This document shows positions 25,490 through 33,916 of a stretch of 64,000 nucleotides of DNA, piece after piece (the first letter of the stretch is position 1; the number at the start of each line of letters is the position of its first letter). The notes under the pieces were generated by a model that was not told the DNA's origin, did no database searches, and saw nothing but the letters and a program-made list of their open reading frames with translations. This stretch comes from JBOEGW01 sp050633625. GTDB lineage: Bacteria; Pseudomonadota; Alphaproteobacteria; Rhodobacterales; Rhodobacteraceae. The stretch spans positions 496,001 to 560,000 of the forward strand of contig JBOEGW010000003.1 in the NCBI GenBank assembly GCA_050633625.1, given 5' to 3'. The position numbers and the translations under genes are program-made.

Positions 25490-26872
25490 TTAGTTGAATC
25501 GCGCTGTAATCCGGCGCCCCGCGCGCGTGAATTCAACCCGCCACCAACGCGACCCTTGAGCAACCTGAAGTTCAAGGTCATTTGGCGAATTCAGGGTTTG
25601 ATGATTGATGGAATGAATCACATCACCTCGCAAAAACCCGGTCCGAGTGGCTGCGCCAACTGCACCAACCACAACGACACCCTGAGACGCGGATTGCCCC
25701 AGATCACGTGCGATCCCCGGTGTCATCCCTGTCACGGTCAAGCCCTGAAACGGGCCAGGAATATCTATTGTCAAAAGTTTTGGATCGGCGCGTTTTGGTG
25801 CGGCGGTCATCAACACTTCGCCACGCTGGCGCGCCCCATCTCGCAAGTATTCAAAAGGCACGGTTGCGCCCATGTGATGGGTCGCCATGCGAAAATCGAG
25901 TTCCTGCGCTGCGTTCACGGGTTGCCCCCCCAAGGAAACCAAGACGTCCCCCCATTTGACTCCCGCTTGGGCAAAAGGGCTGTCTGTTTCAAGATCACGC
26001 ACCATAACGCCCTTCGGCCTATCAAGCCCAAGCGCATCGGCCATATCTGCGTCAATGATCTGCACCTCGACCCCGGCCCACGGCCGCTCAAACCGATCAT
26101 TGCCAAGTTCCGCTTGCTCAACAACCTGGCGCACAAGATTGGCGGGGATCGCGAATCCAATCCCATTTGAGCCACCGGATCGTGTGACAATCTGGGTGTT
26201 GATTCCCACGAGACGCCCTTGCATGTCCACAAGCGCACCACCCGAGTTTCCGGGGTTGATCGGTGCATCGGTTTGGATGAAGTATTTGCCGCCTTGCATC
26301 AATCCACCGCCACCGCCGCCTGAGCGCGCAAGGCCGGAAATAATGCCCGATGATACAGTTTGGCCCACGCCAAACGGATTTCCAATCGCCAGAACCAAAT
26401 CGCCAACTTCAAGCGCATCACTGTCGGCAAAAGCAATCGCGGGTAAGTCCTCCCCACCTTTCATTCGGATCACCGCAAGATCGGCAGCCTCATCGGCCAA
26501 GACAAGCTCAGCGTCATATTCCCGACGATCCGCAAGCACCACGCGAATGTCGGTCGCGTTGCCAACGACGTGATAATTGGAAACGACCAATCCTTCCCGA
26601 AGGATCACGCCAGACCCCAGCGAGTTTTGCACACGGGGGCCAGCGAAATCTCGAAAAAACTGAGAGAAAAAGGGATCATCCGCAAAAGGTGTCCGCCGTT
26701 CCACGACCCGTTTCGCGTAAATATTGACCACCCCCGGCGCCGCCGTTTTGACAACAGGTGCAAAGGACAATTGCACCTGCATTTGACTGTCGGGCACTTG
26801 CGACGTGCCTTGGGCGCTCAAGGGGAACGCTTTCAAACTCAGCGCAAGGATAACGAAGAAAGCAAGACGCAT
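25490..26872 (-). CDS. degP: Deg/HtrA-type periplasmic serine protease
   Basis: A 460-residue periplasmic protease and chaperone. The catalytic triad is visible: His in VSNYHVVGNATD, Asp in DEAADLAVIRM and Ser in NPGNSGGALVDMQGRLVGIN. Two PDZ domains follow (about 270-365 and 375-460). The ATG at 26872 begins a signal peptide (MRLAFFVILALSLKAFPLSA) and has AAGGAAAAGGAATCCCG in front; a longer upstream frame is not needed. The LA loop next to the active site is short, closer to DegQ/DegS than to DegP, so the symbol is approximate. It is transcribed towards arfB. Confidence 0.93.
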   Translation of the reverse strand: MRLAFFVILALSLKAFPLSAQGTSQVPDSQMQVQLSFAPVVKTAAPGVVNIYAKRVVERRTPFADDPFFSQFFRDFAGPRVQNSLGSGVILREGLVVSNYHVVGNATDIRVVLADRREYDAELVLADEAADLAVIRMKGGEDLPAIAFADSDALEVGDLVLAIGNPFGVGQTVSSGIISGLARSGGGGGGLMQGGKYFIQTDAPINPGNSGGALVDMQGRLVGINTQIVTRSGGSNGIGFAIPANLVRQVVEQAELGNDRFERPWAGVEVQIIDADMADALGLDRPKGVMVRDLETDSPFAQAGVKWGDVLVSLGGQPVNAAQELDFRMATHHMGATVPFEYLRDGARQRGEVLMTAAPKRADPKLLTIDIPGPFQGLTVTGMTPGIARDLGQSASQGVVVVGAVGAATRTGFLRGDVIHSINHQTLNSPNDLELQVAQGSRWWRVEFTRAGRRITARFN

Positions 26873-27009
26873 CGGGATTCCTTTTCCTTCGAAAGTGGTC
26901 ATTTGGCGTGTGAAATCAAGACCAACAATTCCTAAGGTTTGTCCCAGATTGGTCAAGTTGGGGCCACAATCCTCCTATTGACTGAGAGGGAATTTGAAGG
27001 AGTTTCACC

Positions 27010-28041
27010 ATGGTCTTTACCTACCGCCCCAAAAAGTTCAGCGCTTTTGTCCAAACATTTTTGTTTGGCGGTGTTGGCTTTTACGTGATCATCACGGCGG
27101 CACATAGCGGCAACAAGATCCTGTGGTTGGCCGTCGCAGCCCTTCTGGCGCTCACCTTTAGCGCCGCCAGCACGCTATTTGCAGCGTTTCGCAGCGGCGG
27201 GAAAATCGAGCTGGATCAAACCGGCATTTACGTGCCACGCAGCCCAGCTGACAGCGACCAAGTGTTTATTGCTTACGCCGATATTGACGACATGGAACAC
27301 CGCAAACGTCGTGGAACGCATTTGCTCGACATTGTTTTTGCGGGTGGGAAAATCACGATTGAAAGTGACGGCATGGAGAAACGGCGCGCCTTTGGCGCGT
27401 TGATGGCGGCATTGGTCGACGCCGTGAAAGCCACGCGCGCGCAGGGCTTGGTCCCCCAAGACATGCAACAGGATGCGCCGCGCTCCACTGAGGACGCAGC
27501 CAAGCCCGCATCAAACGCGATGCAATCAGCTGGACATTATGCGGCCCAAGATCCTCGCGTTGAGGTCTTTGACTATGGTTTTAGCAAGAAAACAAACCTG
27601 ATGCGCGTTGCTTTTGTGGGCGTTGGCGCCGTGTTTTCGGTGTTGATGTTGGTGTTTCACAGTGGCGGTGTCACGATCAATGGCATCTCGTTTGGGCCAA
27701 TCGGCGCCAAGGTGATTTTCCTCGTGTGCGCTGGGTTCAATGCCGTTCAGACCCTGCGGTTTTTGCGCGACCTATTCGCACCCTCCCGCTCTATCCTGCC
27801 TGTTGCGCTTGGCCCCGATGGCATTAGCGCGCCAAAGCGACCAAATGACGACACCGCCATTTTGTTGGATTATCAAGGCGTGCGCAAAATCTGGCGACAG
27901 GGGAAAACAAAGCTACACATTAAACATGCGCAGGGCAGTTTGCAGTTAACCGGCGCAGCCTTTGCGGACAAGGGCGCGTTTGAACGACTTGCGCGTTCTC
28001 TTGAGGCCCGCGTTGAAATGGCACGTCAAGGCACAGTTTAA
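27010..28041 (+). CDS. Unrecognised membrane protein with two copies of a helix-pair plus PH-like module
   Basis: I do not recognise this family. The 343-residue protein has two similar halves. Each has two hydrophobic helices (about 10-60 and 200-255) followed by a cytoplasmic beta-rich module with an 'xGIxxP...D..IxYxxIxxI' pattern (ELDQTGIYVPRSPADSDQVF in half one, ALGPDGISAPKRPNDDTAIL in half two). The pattern resembles bacterial PH-like (YdbS/DUF304-type) domains. The halves are joined by a short Ala/Pro-rich linker. The ATG at 27010 follows GAAGGAGTTTCACC. It is divergent from the Deg protease gene. Confidence 0.7.
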   Translation: MVFTYRPKKFSAFVQTFLFGGVGFYVIITAAHSGNKILWLAVAALLALTFSAASTLFAAFRSGGKIELDQTGIYVPRSPADSDQVFIAYADIDDMEHRKRRGTHLLDIVFAGGKITIESDGMEKRRAFGALMAALVDAVKATRAQGLVPQDMQQDAPRSTEDAAKPASNAMQSAGHYAAQDPRVEVFDYGFSKKTNLMRVAFVGVGAVFSVLMLVFHSGGVTINGISFGPIGAKVIFLVCAGFNAVQTLRFLRDLFAPSRSILPVALGPDGISAPKRPNDDTAILLDYQGVRKIWRQGKTKLHIKHAQGSLQLTGAAFADKGAFERLARSLEARVEMARQGTV

Positions 28042-28081
28042 GCCCCTTGAAAAGAAAGGGACGGAGGATTAATCCCAGCGC

Positions 28082-28990
28082 ATGTATACAGTTTGCGCCC
28101 TCTATCACTTCACCCCGTTTCCGGACCCTGCGGCGATACAAGCACCGCTTTTGGCGCTCTGCGAAGCACAAGGCATTACAGGCTCGCTGTTGTTGGCGCG
28201 CGAAGGGATCAATGGCACGGTTGCAGGTCGCGCAGACGCGATTGACGCCTTGGTGGCGCATATTCGCGCCCTGCCCGGCTGTGCGGATTTCGAGTACAAA
28301 CTGTCGAGCGCAAAGGAAAAACCCTTTGGCCGTATGAAAGTCCGGCTCAAGAACGAAATCGTCACGATGGGCCAACCGGACGTCGATCCGCGAGCGGCTG
28401 TTGGCAATTACTGCACGCCTGAGGAGTGGAACACGCTAATTCAGGCCGAGGATGTTGTGGTCATCGACACGCGCAATGATTACGAAGTGTCTATTGGCAC
28501 GTTTGAAGGCGCAATCGACCCAAAAACCGAGAGCTTTCGCGAGTTCCCCGCTTGGTGGCAAGACAACAAAGACCGCTTTCACAACAAACGTGTTGCGATG
28601 TTTTGCACAGGCGGTATTCGCTGTGAAAAATCCACCAACTACCTCATGAGCCAAGGCGTTGAGGATGTGTTTCACCTCAAAGGTGGCATCTTGAAATACC
28701 TCGAAGAGGTGCCCCGCGAGGAAAGCCTGTGGAACGGGGAATGTTTCGTGTTTGATGGGCGTGTTTCTGTGGGTCACGGGCTTGAGGAAGGGCCACATGA
28801 ATTGTGCCATGCCTGTCGCCGTCCCCTGCTGCCAGCCGACAAAGCGCGGCCCGAGTATGAAGCGGGCGTTTCTTGCCACCAGTGCATTGATCAGTTCGAT
28901 GAGGCCCGCCGCGACCGCTTTCGCGAGCGCCAACACCAAATCGCTTTGGCGAAAAAGCGTGGCGAAAATCACATGGGGCCGCGCGACTAG
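28082..28990 (+). CDS. trhO: tRNA uridine-34 hydroxylase TrhO (rhodanese-like, YceA family)
   Basis: TrhO makes 5-hydroxyuridine at the wobble position of tRNA using oxygen. The 302-residue protein has the N-terminal acylphosphatase-like domain and a rhodanese domain with catalytic Cys in FCTGGIRCEKST (about residue 180). The C-terminus carries two further CxxC pairs (CHACRRPL and CHQC). It is shorter than the E. coli protein (350). The start at 28082 opens directly on the family sequence MYTVCALYHF. Confidence 0.93.
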   Translation: MYTVCALYHFTPFPDPAAIQAPLLALCEAQGITGSLLLAREGINGTVAGRADAIDALVAHIRALPGCADFEYKLSSAKEKPFGRMKVRLKNEIVTMGQPDVDPRAAVGNYCTPEEWNTLIQAEDVVVIDTRNDYEVSIGTFEGAIDPKTESFREFPAWWQDNKDRFHNKRVAMFCTGGIRCEKSTNYLMSQGVEDVFHLKGGILKYLEEVPREESLWNGECFVFDGRVSVGHGLEEGPHELCHACRRPLLPADKARPEYEAGVSCHQCIDQFDEARRDRFRERQHQIALAKKRGENHMGPRD

Positions 28991-29077
28991 CCGCTGGTCA
29001 GGCTATAAACGAGTGAAACCCTTGCACGAGTCCCTTGAATGGGCAAGAAACGTCAAACCCAAACCGGAGAGCTATGC

Positions 29078-30181
29078 GTGCGCCGAATCGTTTTACTCCT
29101 GATTGCATGTGCGGCTTTGGCCGGGTGTGCCCTGCCACGCGGTGCGCCCCTTCAGGCCGAAATTCTGGCTGAAGCCAACGCGGAAAACCCGACGATTGAT
29201 GTTGTCGAGCTGACGCGCAGCAATGTCGCCACGGCGAGCAAATGGCCAACAACAGGTTGGTCAGGGCGCTACAAATGGCTCACCGGAACCAACGGGCCAA
29301 GTTCGGCAGTGGTCCGGGCCGGCGATGTTTTGAATGTGAACATTTGGGACAACGATGCCAATTCGCTGTTTACACGCCCTGGCGAGCGTTCCGCATCTAT
29401 CAACAAATTGGCGGTTTCCTCGGCGGGAGAGGTGTTCTTGCCCTATGTGGGTGAGGTTGTCGTCAACGGGTTAACGCCGGATGGCGCGCGCCGGGAGCTG
29501 CAAAAAGCTGTTGAACGTGTTGCGCCCTCTGCTCAGGTCTTGGTCGAGTTCAAACCCGGCGTCATGAACACAATCGATCTCGTGCGCGGCATGGCGCGCC
29601 CCGGCACCATTGAATTGGCAGGGCGCAACATGACGATCTTGTCGGCGCTGGCACAGGGCGGCGGCATATCACCTGAGATGCGCAATCCTTTGGTGCGCGT
29701 TATCAGGGGGCAATCCACCTATGAAATCCCCGCGGACGCGCTTCTGGCGGACGCCTCCAAGAACGCCCTTTTGCGGGGCGGAGACAAAGTTGTTGTCGAC
29801 AGTGACAAACGGTTCTTTATCGCACTCGGCGCTTCTGGCGTGGAGCGGCCCATTTATTATGACCGTGAGAAAATCACAGCGCTCGAAGCCATGTCCATGG
29901 CGGGTGGCATTAAGGATACCCGTGCAGATCCGACAGGCATCTTGATTTTGCGCGACTACGGCGCAAAAAGTGTCGATCCCAACGGGGTGCGAGGCCCGAA
30001 ACAACCTAACGTGGTCTTCACGCTGGACATAACGACGGCGGAAGGACTGTTTGCGGCGCGCAAATTTCGCATTCAACCCGGTGATGCGGTGCTGGTAACG
30101 GAAAGCCCGGCGGTGGCGCTTCAATCCCTCATTAATTTGTTTAGCACTGGCGCGTTGGCGGCAAATCGGCTCGGTCTATAA
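29078..30181 (+). CDS. Polysaccharide export lipoprotein, Wza/OPX family
   Basis: An outer-membrane polysaccharide export protein of 367 residues. Starting at the GTG at 29078 (GGAGAG seven bases upstream) gives a lipoprotein signal VRRIVLLLIACAALAGC with Cys17 as the lipid site. A Poly_export domain (VVRAGDVLNVNIWDNDANSL, about 75-165) and SLBB-like domains follow (PGTIELAGRNMTILSALAQGGG; then GVERPIYYDREKITALEAMSMAGG). The partners usually found beside such genes (Wzc kinase, Wzx, Wzy, glycosyltransferases) are absent, so the exported polymer cannot be told. An upstream ATG at 29039 is in frame but breaks the signal peptide. Confidence 0.88.
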   Translation: MRRIVLLLIACAALAGCALPRGAPLQAEILAEANAENPTIDVVELTRSNVATASKWPTTGWSGRYKWLTGTNGPSSAVVRAGDVLNVNIWDNDANSLFTRPGERSASINKLAVSSAGEVFLPYVGEVVVNGLTPDGARRELQKAVERVAPSAQVLVEFKPGVMNTIDLVRGMARPGTIELAGRNMTILSALAQGGGISPEMRNPLVRVIRGQSTYEIPADALLADASKNALLRGGDKVVVDSDKRFFIALGASGVERPIYYDREKITALEAMSMAGGIKDTRADPTGILILRDYGAKSVDPNGVRGPKQPNVVFTLDITTAEGLFAARKFRIQPGDAVLVTESPAVALQSLINLFSTGALAANRLGL

Positions 30182-30258
30182 GCGTTTCGCCGTTGCGTGA
30201 CGCTTGCGCCAGAGCACTCACTATCCTCTATTGAGCCTGACAGTTCAGGGAGGCACGC

Positions 30259-31416
30259 ATGTCAATAATCACACAATCCAGCACTTGGGCTGATGACGAA
30301 CACCGGATGTTTGCTGACGCGGTGGGGCGGTTTTTGGACGCGGAAATGGTGCCCAATGTCGATGACTGGATCGACGCGGGTGTTGTGGCGCGCGCGTTCT
30401 GGCGCAAGGCCGGCGATGCGGGGATCATGGCGGGCAGCGTGCCAGAAGCCTATGGCGGTGTGGGCGGTGACATCGGCTTTGATGCTCTGGTGTTATATGA
30501 ACAAACTCGGCGCGGTGACATGGGGTGGGGATACGGCATTCAGTCGATTGTCGTGCATTACATCGCGACCTACGGAACCGAAGAACAAAAGGCACGCTGG
30601 TTGCGCGGGCTTGTCAGTGGCGAAACCGTGGGGGCCATCGCGATGACCGAACCCAGTACGGGAAGCGATCTAAAATCCATCCGCACCACGGCTCTGCGCG
30701 ATGGAAACGAATATAGGCTCAATGGTTCAAAGATCTTCATCACCAACGGCCAAGCTGCTGATCTGGTGATCACGGTCGCCAAGACAGACCCCAACGCCGG
30801 GTCTAAAGGGATCAGCCTGATTGTTGTGGAACCTGCCGAGGCCGAAGGGTTTTCGCGCGGCAAACCGCTCAAGAAACTGGGCATGAAAGCCAATGATACT
30901 GCGGAGCTGTTTTACGAGAATGTGCGCGTCCCCACCGCCAATTTGATCGGACATGAGGAAGGTCAAGGGTTCTATCAACTCATGCGTCAGCTTCCCTGGG
31001 AGCGCCTGTTGATCGCCATTCAGGCCCTAGGCGCTGTCGACTTCGCAATCGCGGAAACAGTGACCTACGTGCAGGAACGCAAGGCTTTTGGCAATCGTGT
31101 GATGGACTTCCAGAACACCCGGTTCAAGCTTGCCGAATGTAAGACGAAGGCCGAAGTTCTCCGGTCGTTTGTGAATGACTGCCTGACGCGGCTGCTCGCG
31201 GGCGAGCTGGATGCTGCCACCGCGAGCATGGCAAAACTCTATGGCTCTGAGGTCCAAGGGCAAATCATGGACGAGTGTTTACAGCTCCACGGCGGGTATG
31301 GGTTCATGATGGAGTACCCAATCGCGCGAGCCTATGCCGATGCACGGGTGCAGCGGATTTATGGCGGCACCAATGAGATCATGAAAGAACTCATCGCGAG
31401 GTCGCTAGATGTCTAA
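30259..31416 (+). CDS. Acyl-CoA dehydrogenase family protein
   Basis: A 385-residue FAD enzyme of the acyl-CoA dehydrogenase superfamily, which forms alpha,beta double bonds in acyl-CoA thioesters. The FAD-binding stretch (AMTEPSTGSDLKSIRTTA), the middle beta domain (ITNGQAADLVITVAKT) and the C-terminal QLHGGYGFMMEYPIARAYAD and YGGTNEIMKELIARSL signatures are all present. The catalytic base is expected at the Glu in GGTNEI. The stop overlaps the CoA-transferase start, so the pair forms an operon. Substrate chain length cannot be read from the sequence. Confidence 0.93.
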   Translation: MSIITQSSTWADDEHRMFADAVGRFLDAEMVPNVDDWIDAGVVARAFWRKAGDAGIMAGSVPEAYGGVGGDIGFDALVLYEQTRRGDMGWGYGIQSIVVHYIATYGTEEQKARWLRGLVSGETVGAIAMTEPSTGSDLKSIRTTALRDGNEYRLNGSKIFITNGQAADLVITVAKTDPNAGSKGISLIVVEPAEAEGFSRGKPLKKLGMKANDTAELFYENVRVPTANLIGHEEGQGFYQLMRQLPWERLLIAIQALGAVDFAIAETVTYVQERKAFGNRVMDFQNTRFKLAECKTKAEVLRSFVNDCLTRLLAGELDAATASMAKLYGSEVQGQIMDECLQLHGGYGFMMEYPIARAYADARVQRIYGGTNEIMKELIARSLDV

Positions 31417-32497
31417 TGGCCCGCTTCAGGGATTGAGGGTTGTTGAAATCGCCGGTCTAGGGCCGACGCCATTTGCTGCCATGTGGCTTGCGGATATGGG
31501 CGCAGAGGTTGTGCGCATTGAGCGGCCATCCCTGACGCCGCTCATCGCGCAAAAGATCGATGTGTTGAACCGAGGCCGTGGATTTGTGGCGCTGGACCTG
31601 AAGGATCAGGCAGACTGCGCGCAGGCGGCAGAGCTGATTGCCCGCGCGGATATGTTGATCGAGGGGATGCGCCCCGGCGCGATGGAGCGTTTAGGGCTGG
31701 GGCCTGAACAGATGTGTAAGGCGAACCCCGCGCTCATTTACGGGCGCATGACCGGCTGGGGGCAGGATGGGCCTTTGTCGCACACTGCGGGCCATGACAT
31801 CAATTATATCGCCCTTACCGGGATGCTTCATGCGATCGGCCCCGCCTCGCATCCTGTGATGCCGATGAACCTGCTTGGTGATTTTGGCGGCGGGTCGATG
31901 TACCTTGTGGCGGGTATGCTCGCCGCCCTTCATCATGCTCAGCGCACGGGCGAAGGACAAGTCGTAGATTGCGCGATTACAGATGGCGCACTTCATCTTG
32001 GGGCGATGATTTATTCCCTTTATGGGTCTGGTCTTTGGGTCGAGTCCCGTGAAGCGAATTTGTTGGATGGAGGGGCGCCGTTTTATGCGGTTTATGAATG
32101 TGCTGATGGAAAGCACATGTCTGTGGGCGCCTTGGAGGGAAAGTTTTACGCCGAGCTTCTGCAGCTCTTGGAGCTTGCGGAGGCGGGATTACCGCCCCAA
32201 ATGGAGGTTGGCGGATGGCCACAAATACGCGCCGCCTTCACGGCCCGTTTCAAACAAAAGCCGCGTGACGATTGGGCGGCGATTTTTGAGGGAACAGATG
32301 CTTGCGCCGCCCCTGTGTTGTCACTTGCCGAGGCTCCGGCGCATCCACAAAACAAGACCCGAAATGCTTTTGTGTCAGGCGAGGTAACAGCGCCCGCACC
32401 TGCACCGCGTTTTTCCAGAACTCCGGCCAAAGCCCGGCCCGGGGAGGAACACACCCCTATGTCTCTTTCAGTTCTACTTGCGCGCTGGCGAGCATAG
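31409..32497 (+). CDS. CaiB/BaiF CoA-transferase or alpha-methylacyl-CoA racemase family protein
   Basis: A 362-residue family III CoA-transferase or racemase. The N-terminus GLRVVEIAGLGPTPFAAMWL and LADMGAEVVRIERP form the CoA-binding fold, and the catalytic aspartate is expected in GHDINYIALTG (about residue 125). Length and the GHDINY motif resemble alpha-methylacyl-CoA racemase. The start overlaps the acyl-CoA dehydrogenase gene by eight bases. Together they suggest breakdown of a branched or methyl-branched acyl-CoA, but this is inference. Confidence 0.9.
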   Translation: MSNGPLQGLRVVEIAGLGPTPFAAMWLADMGAEVVRIERPSLTPLIAQKIDVLNRGRGFVALDLKDQADCAQAAELIARADMLIEGMRPGAMERLGLGPEQMCKANPALIYGRMTGWGQDGPLSHTAGHDINYIALTGMLHAIGPASHPVMPMNLLGDFGGGSMYLVAGMLAALHHAQRTGEGQVVDCAITDGALHLGAMIYSLYGSGLWVESREANLLDGGAPFYAVYECADGKHMSVGALEGKFYAELLQLLELAEAGLPPQMEVGGWPQIRAAFTARFKQKPRDDWAAIFEGTDACAAPVLSLAEAPAHPQNKTRNAFVSGEVTAPAPAPRFSRTPAKARPGEEHTPMSLSVLLARWRA

Positions 32498-32532
32498 GGT
32501 TTACTTGCAGCGCAAAACAAGGGGCGCTTCAC

Positions 32533-32976
32533 ATGCGATACGCACATACGATGGTTCGAGTTTCAAACTTGGAAGAAAGCTTGGATTTTTGGATTAACAA
32601 GGTTGGGATGATCGAAACCCACCGCAAGGATGTGCCCGAGGGGAAATTCACTTTGGTGTTTTTGGCTGCCCCCGCCGATGAACAATCTTCACGCGACACG
32701 CGTGCGCCTGAGTTGGAGTTGACCTATAATTGGGATAGCGCGGAAGAGTACAAAACCGGGCGAAGCTGGGGGCATCTGGCCTACCGCGTGGACGACATTT
32801 ATGCGACCTGCGCGCGGCTTTCGGCGGCTGGCGTCACGATCAATCGCCCCCCGCGCGACGGGTACATGGCATTTTTCAAAAGCCCCGACAATATTTCAGT
32901 GGAACTCATCCAAGACGGTCAGGCATTGGCGCCTGCTGAACCTTGGGCATCCATGGAAAACGAGGGTGACTGGTAG
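32533..32976 (+). CDS. gloA: Glyoxalase I (lactoylglutathione lyase, VOC family)
   Basis: This metalloenzyme turns the methylglyoxal-glutathione hemithioacetal into S-lactoylglutathione. The 147-residue protein shows the four metal ligands in GloA positions: His5 (MRYAHTMVRV), Glu in LELTYNW, His in WGHLAYRVDD and Glu in ISVELIQDG. The ATG at 32533 is used because an upstream extension covers the CoA-transferase end and lacks family sequence. Two bases separate the stop from the sulfotransferase start. Confidence 0.95.
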   Translation: MRYAHTMVRVSNLEESLDFWINKVGMIETHRKDVPEGKFTLVFLAAPADEQSSRDTRAPELELTYNWDSAEEYKTGRSWGHLAYRVDDIYATCARLSAAGVTINRPPRDGYMAFFKSPDNISVELIQDGQALAPAEPWASMENEGDW

Positions 32977-32978
32977 GC

Positions 32979-33893
32979 GTGTCCGTGCTTGGGCAAAAAC
33001 TCAAACGCCGCCTCACCCGTTACGGCTTGCTGCGTGGCACGCTGGCGGAAGGCACGTCACAAGACATTGCCCGCGTTCGCGCCGCCGCGACAAAGCCTGA
33101 GGCTGCCAGCGAGACTGCACAAACCGAGGCCCGGCGTTTGATCAATGCGTTGCCTAAATCGCAGATTGATACGTTTCGAAATGCGTTTGACCCGAAGCAT
33201 GTGCGCGCAGGGCACTACAAGAACGCAACCTCCTTGCATCTCTTTGTTCATATTCCAAAGACCGCAGGCAGCGCCTTGTTATTTGGTCTGCGCGACGGGT
33301 TTGAGGCGGTTACGCCCATCCCCTACGACCGCGCGCCCGATGCTCTGGCCGATGCAATGCAGTCTTTGAATAGCGTAGAACAGGTGACGCGATCCCACGT
33401 CCTCATTGGCCATTTCAATTGGCGCGCGGCGTATACTTTCTTTCGGGACAATTCTGGGCTTAGGGCCGCATCGATGATCCGAAACCCGGCCGATCGGCTC
33501 CTCTCACAGTACCTCTATAACGGGTCAAAGGCGCATCCGGCGCATCTAGAATTTCGGGCGCGTTTCCCAAAGTTTCAGACCTACCTAGATACGGTAAGCC
33601 CGAATTTTCAGCTTCAACAGATGGCTGGCAACGGTGATTTTTCGAGACGGCTTTTTCGGCTTGGACGGTACTACACCTTCCTTGGTGTCACCGAACATTT
33701 TGGCGCGTCTCTCGCCCATTATTCGCGCAGCCATGCGCTTCCAGAAATGCGCGAACATGTTGTAAACGTGGCAGCAAAAACGCCCTGGCAAGACGTTGAA
33801 CTAACGACTGAACTGCGTGAAGAAATCTACCTCAAACACGCTCAAGATTGGGCGCTTTACTCACTCTTGGAGCCGATGTTTCGAGGCGCGTAG
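32979..33893 (+). CDS. Sulfotransferase family 2-like protein
   Basis: A 304-residue protein. FVHIPKTAGSALLFGL is the 5'-phosphosulfate-binding loop, and SMIRNPADRLLSQYLYN matches the 3'-phosphate-binding motif of PAPS-dependent sulfotransferases. The start is the GTG at 32979, two bases after gloA, so translation is coupled. Such enzymes usually sulfate glycans or lipids. The acceptor is unknown, although the Wza-like gene 3 kb upstream could belong to the same surface glycan. Confidence 0.8.
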   Translation: MSVLGQKLKRRLTRYGLLRGTLAEGTSQDIARVRAAATKPEAASETAQTEARRLINALPKSQIDTFRNAFDPKHVRAGHYKNATSLHLFVHIPKTAGSALLFGLRDGFEAVTPIPYDRAPDALADAMQSLNSVEQVTRSHVLIGHFNWRAAYTFFRDNSGLRAASMIRNPADRLLSQYLYNGSKAHPAHLEFRARFPKFQTYLDTVSPNFQLQQMAGNGDFSRRLFRLGRYYTFLGVTEHFGASLAHYSRSHALPEMREHVVNVAAKTPWQDVELTTELREEIYLKHAQDWALYSLLEPMFRGA

Positions 33894-33916
33894 GGCTGTC
33901 GACATCCGCGCATTGA

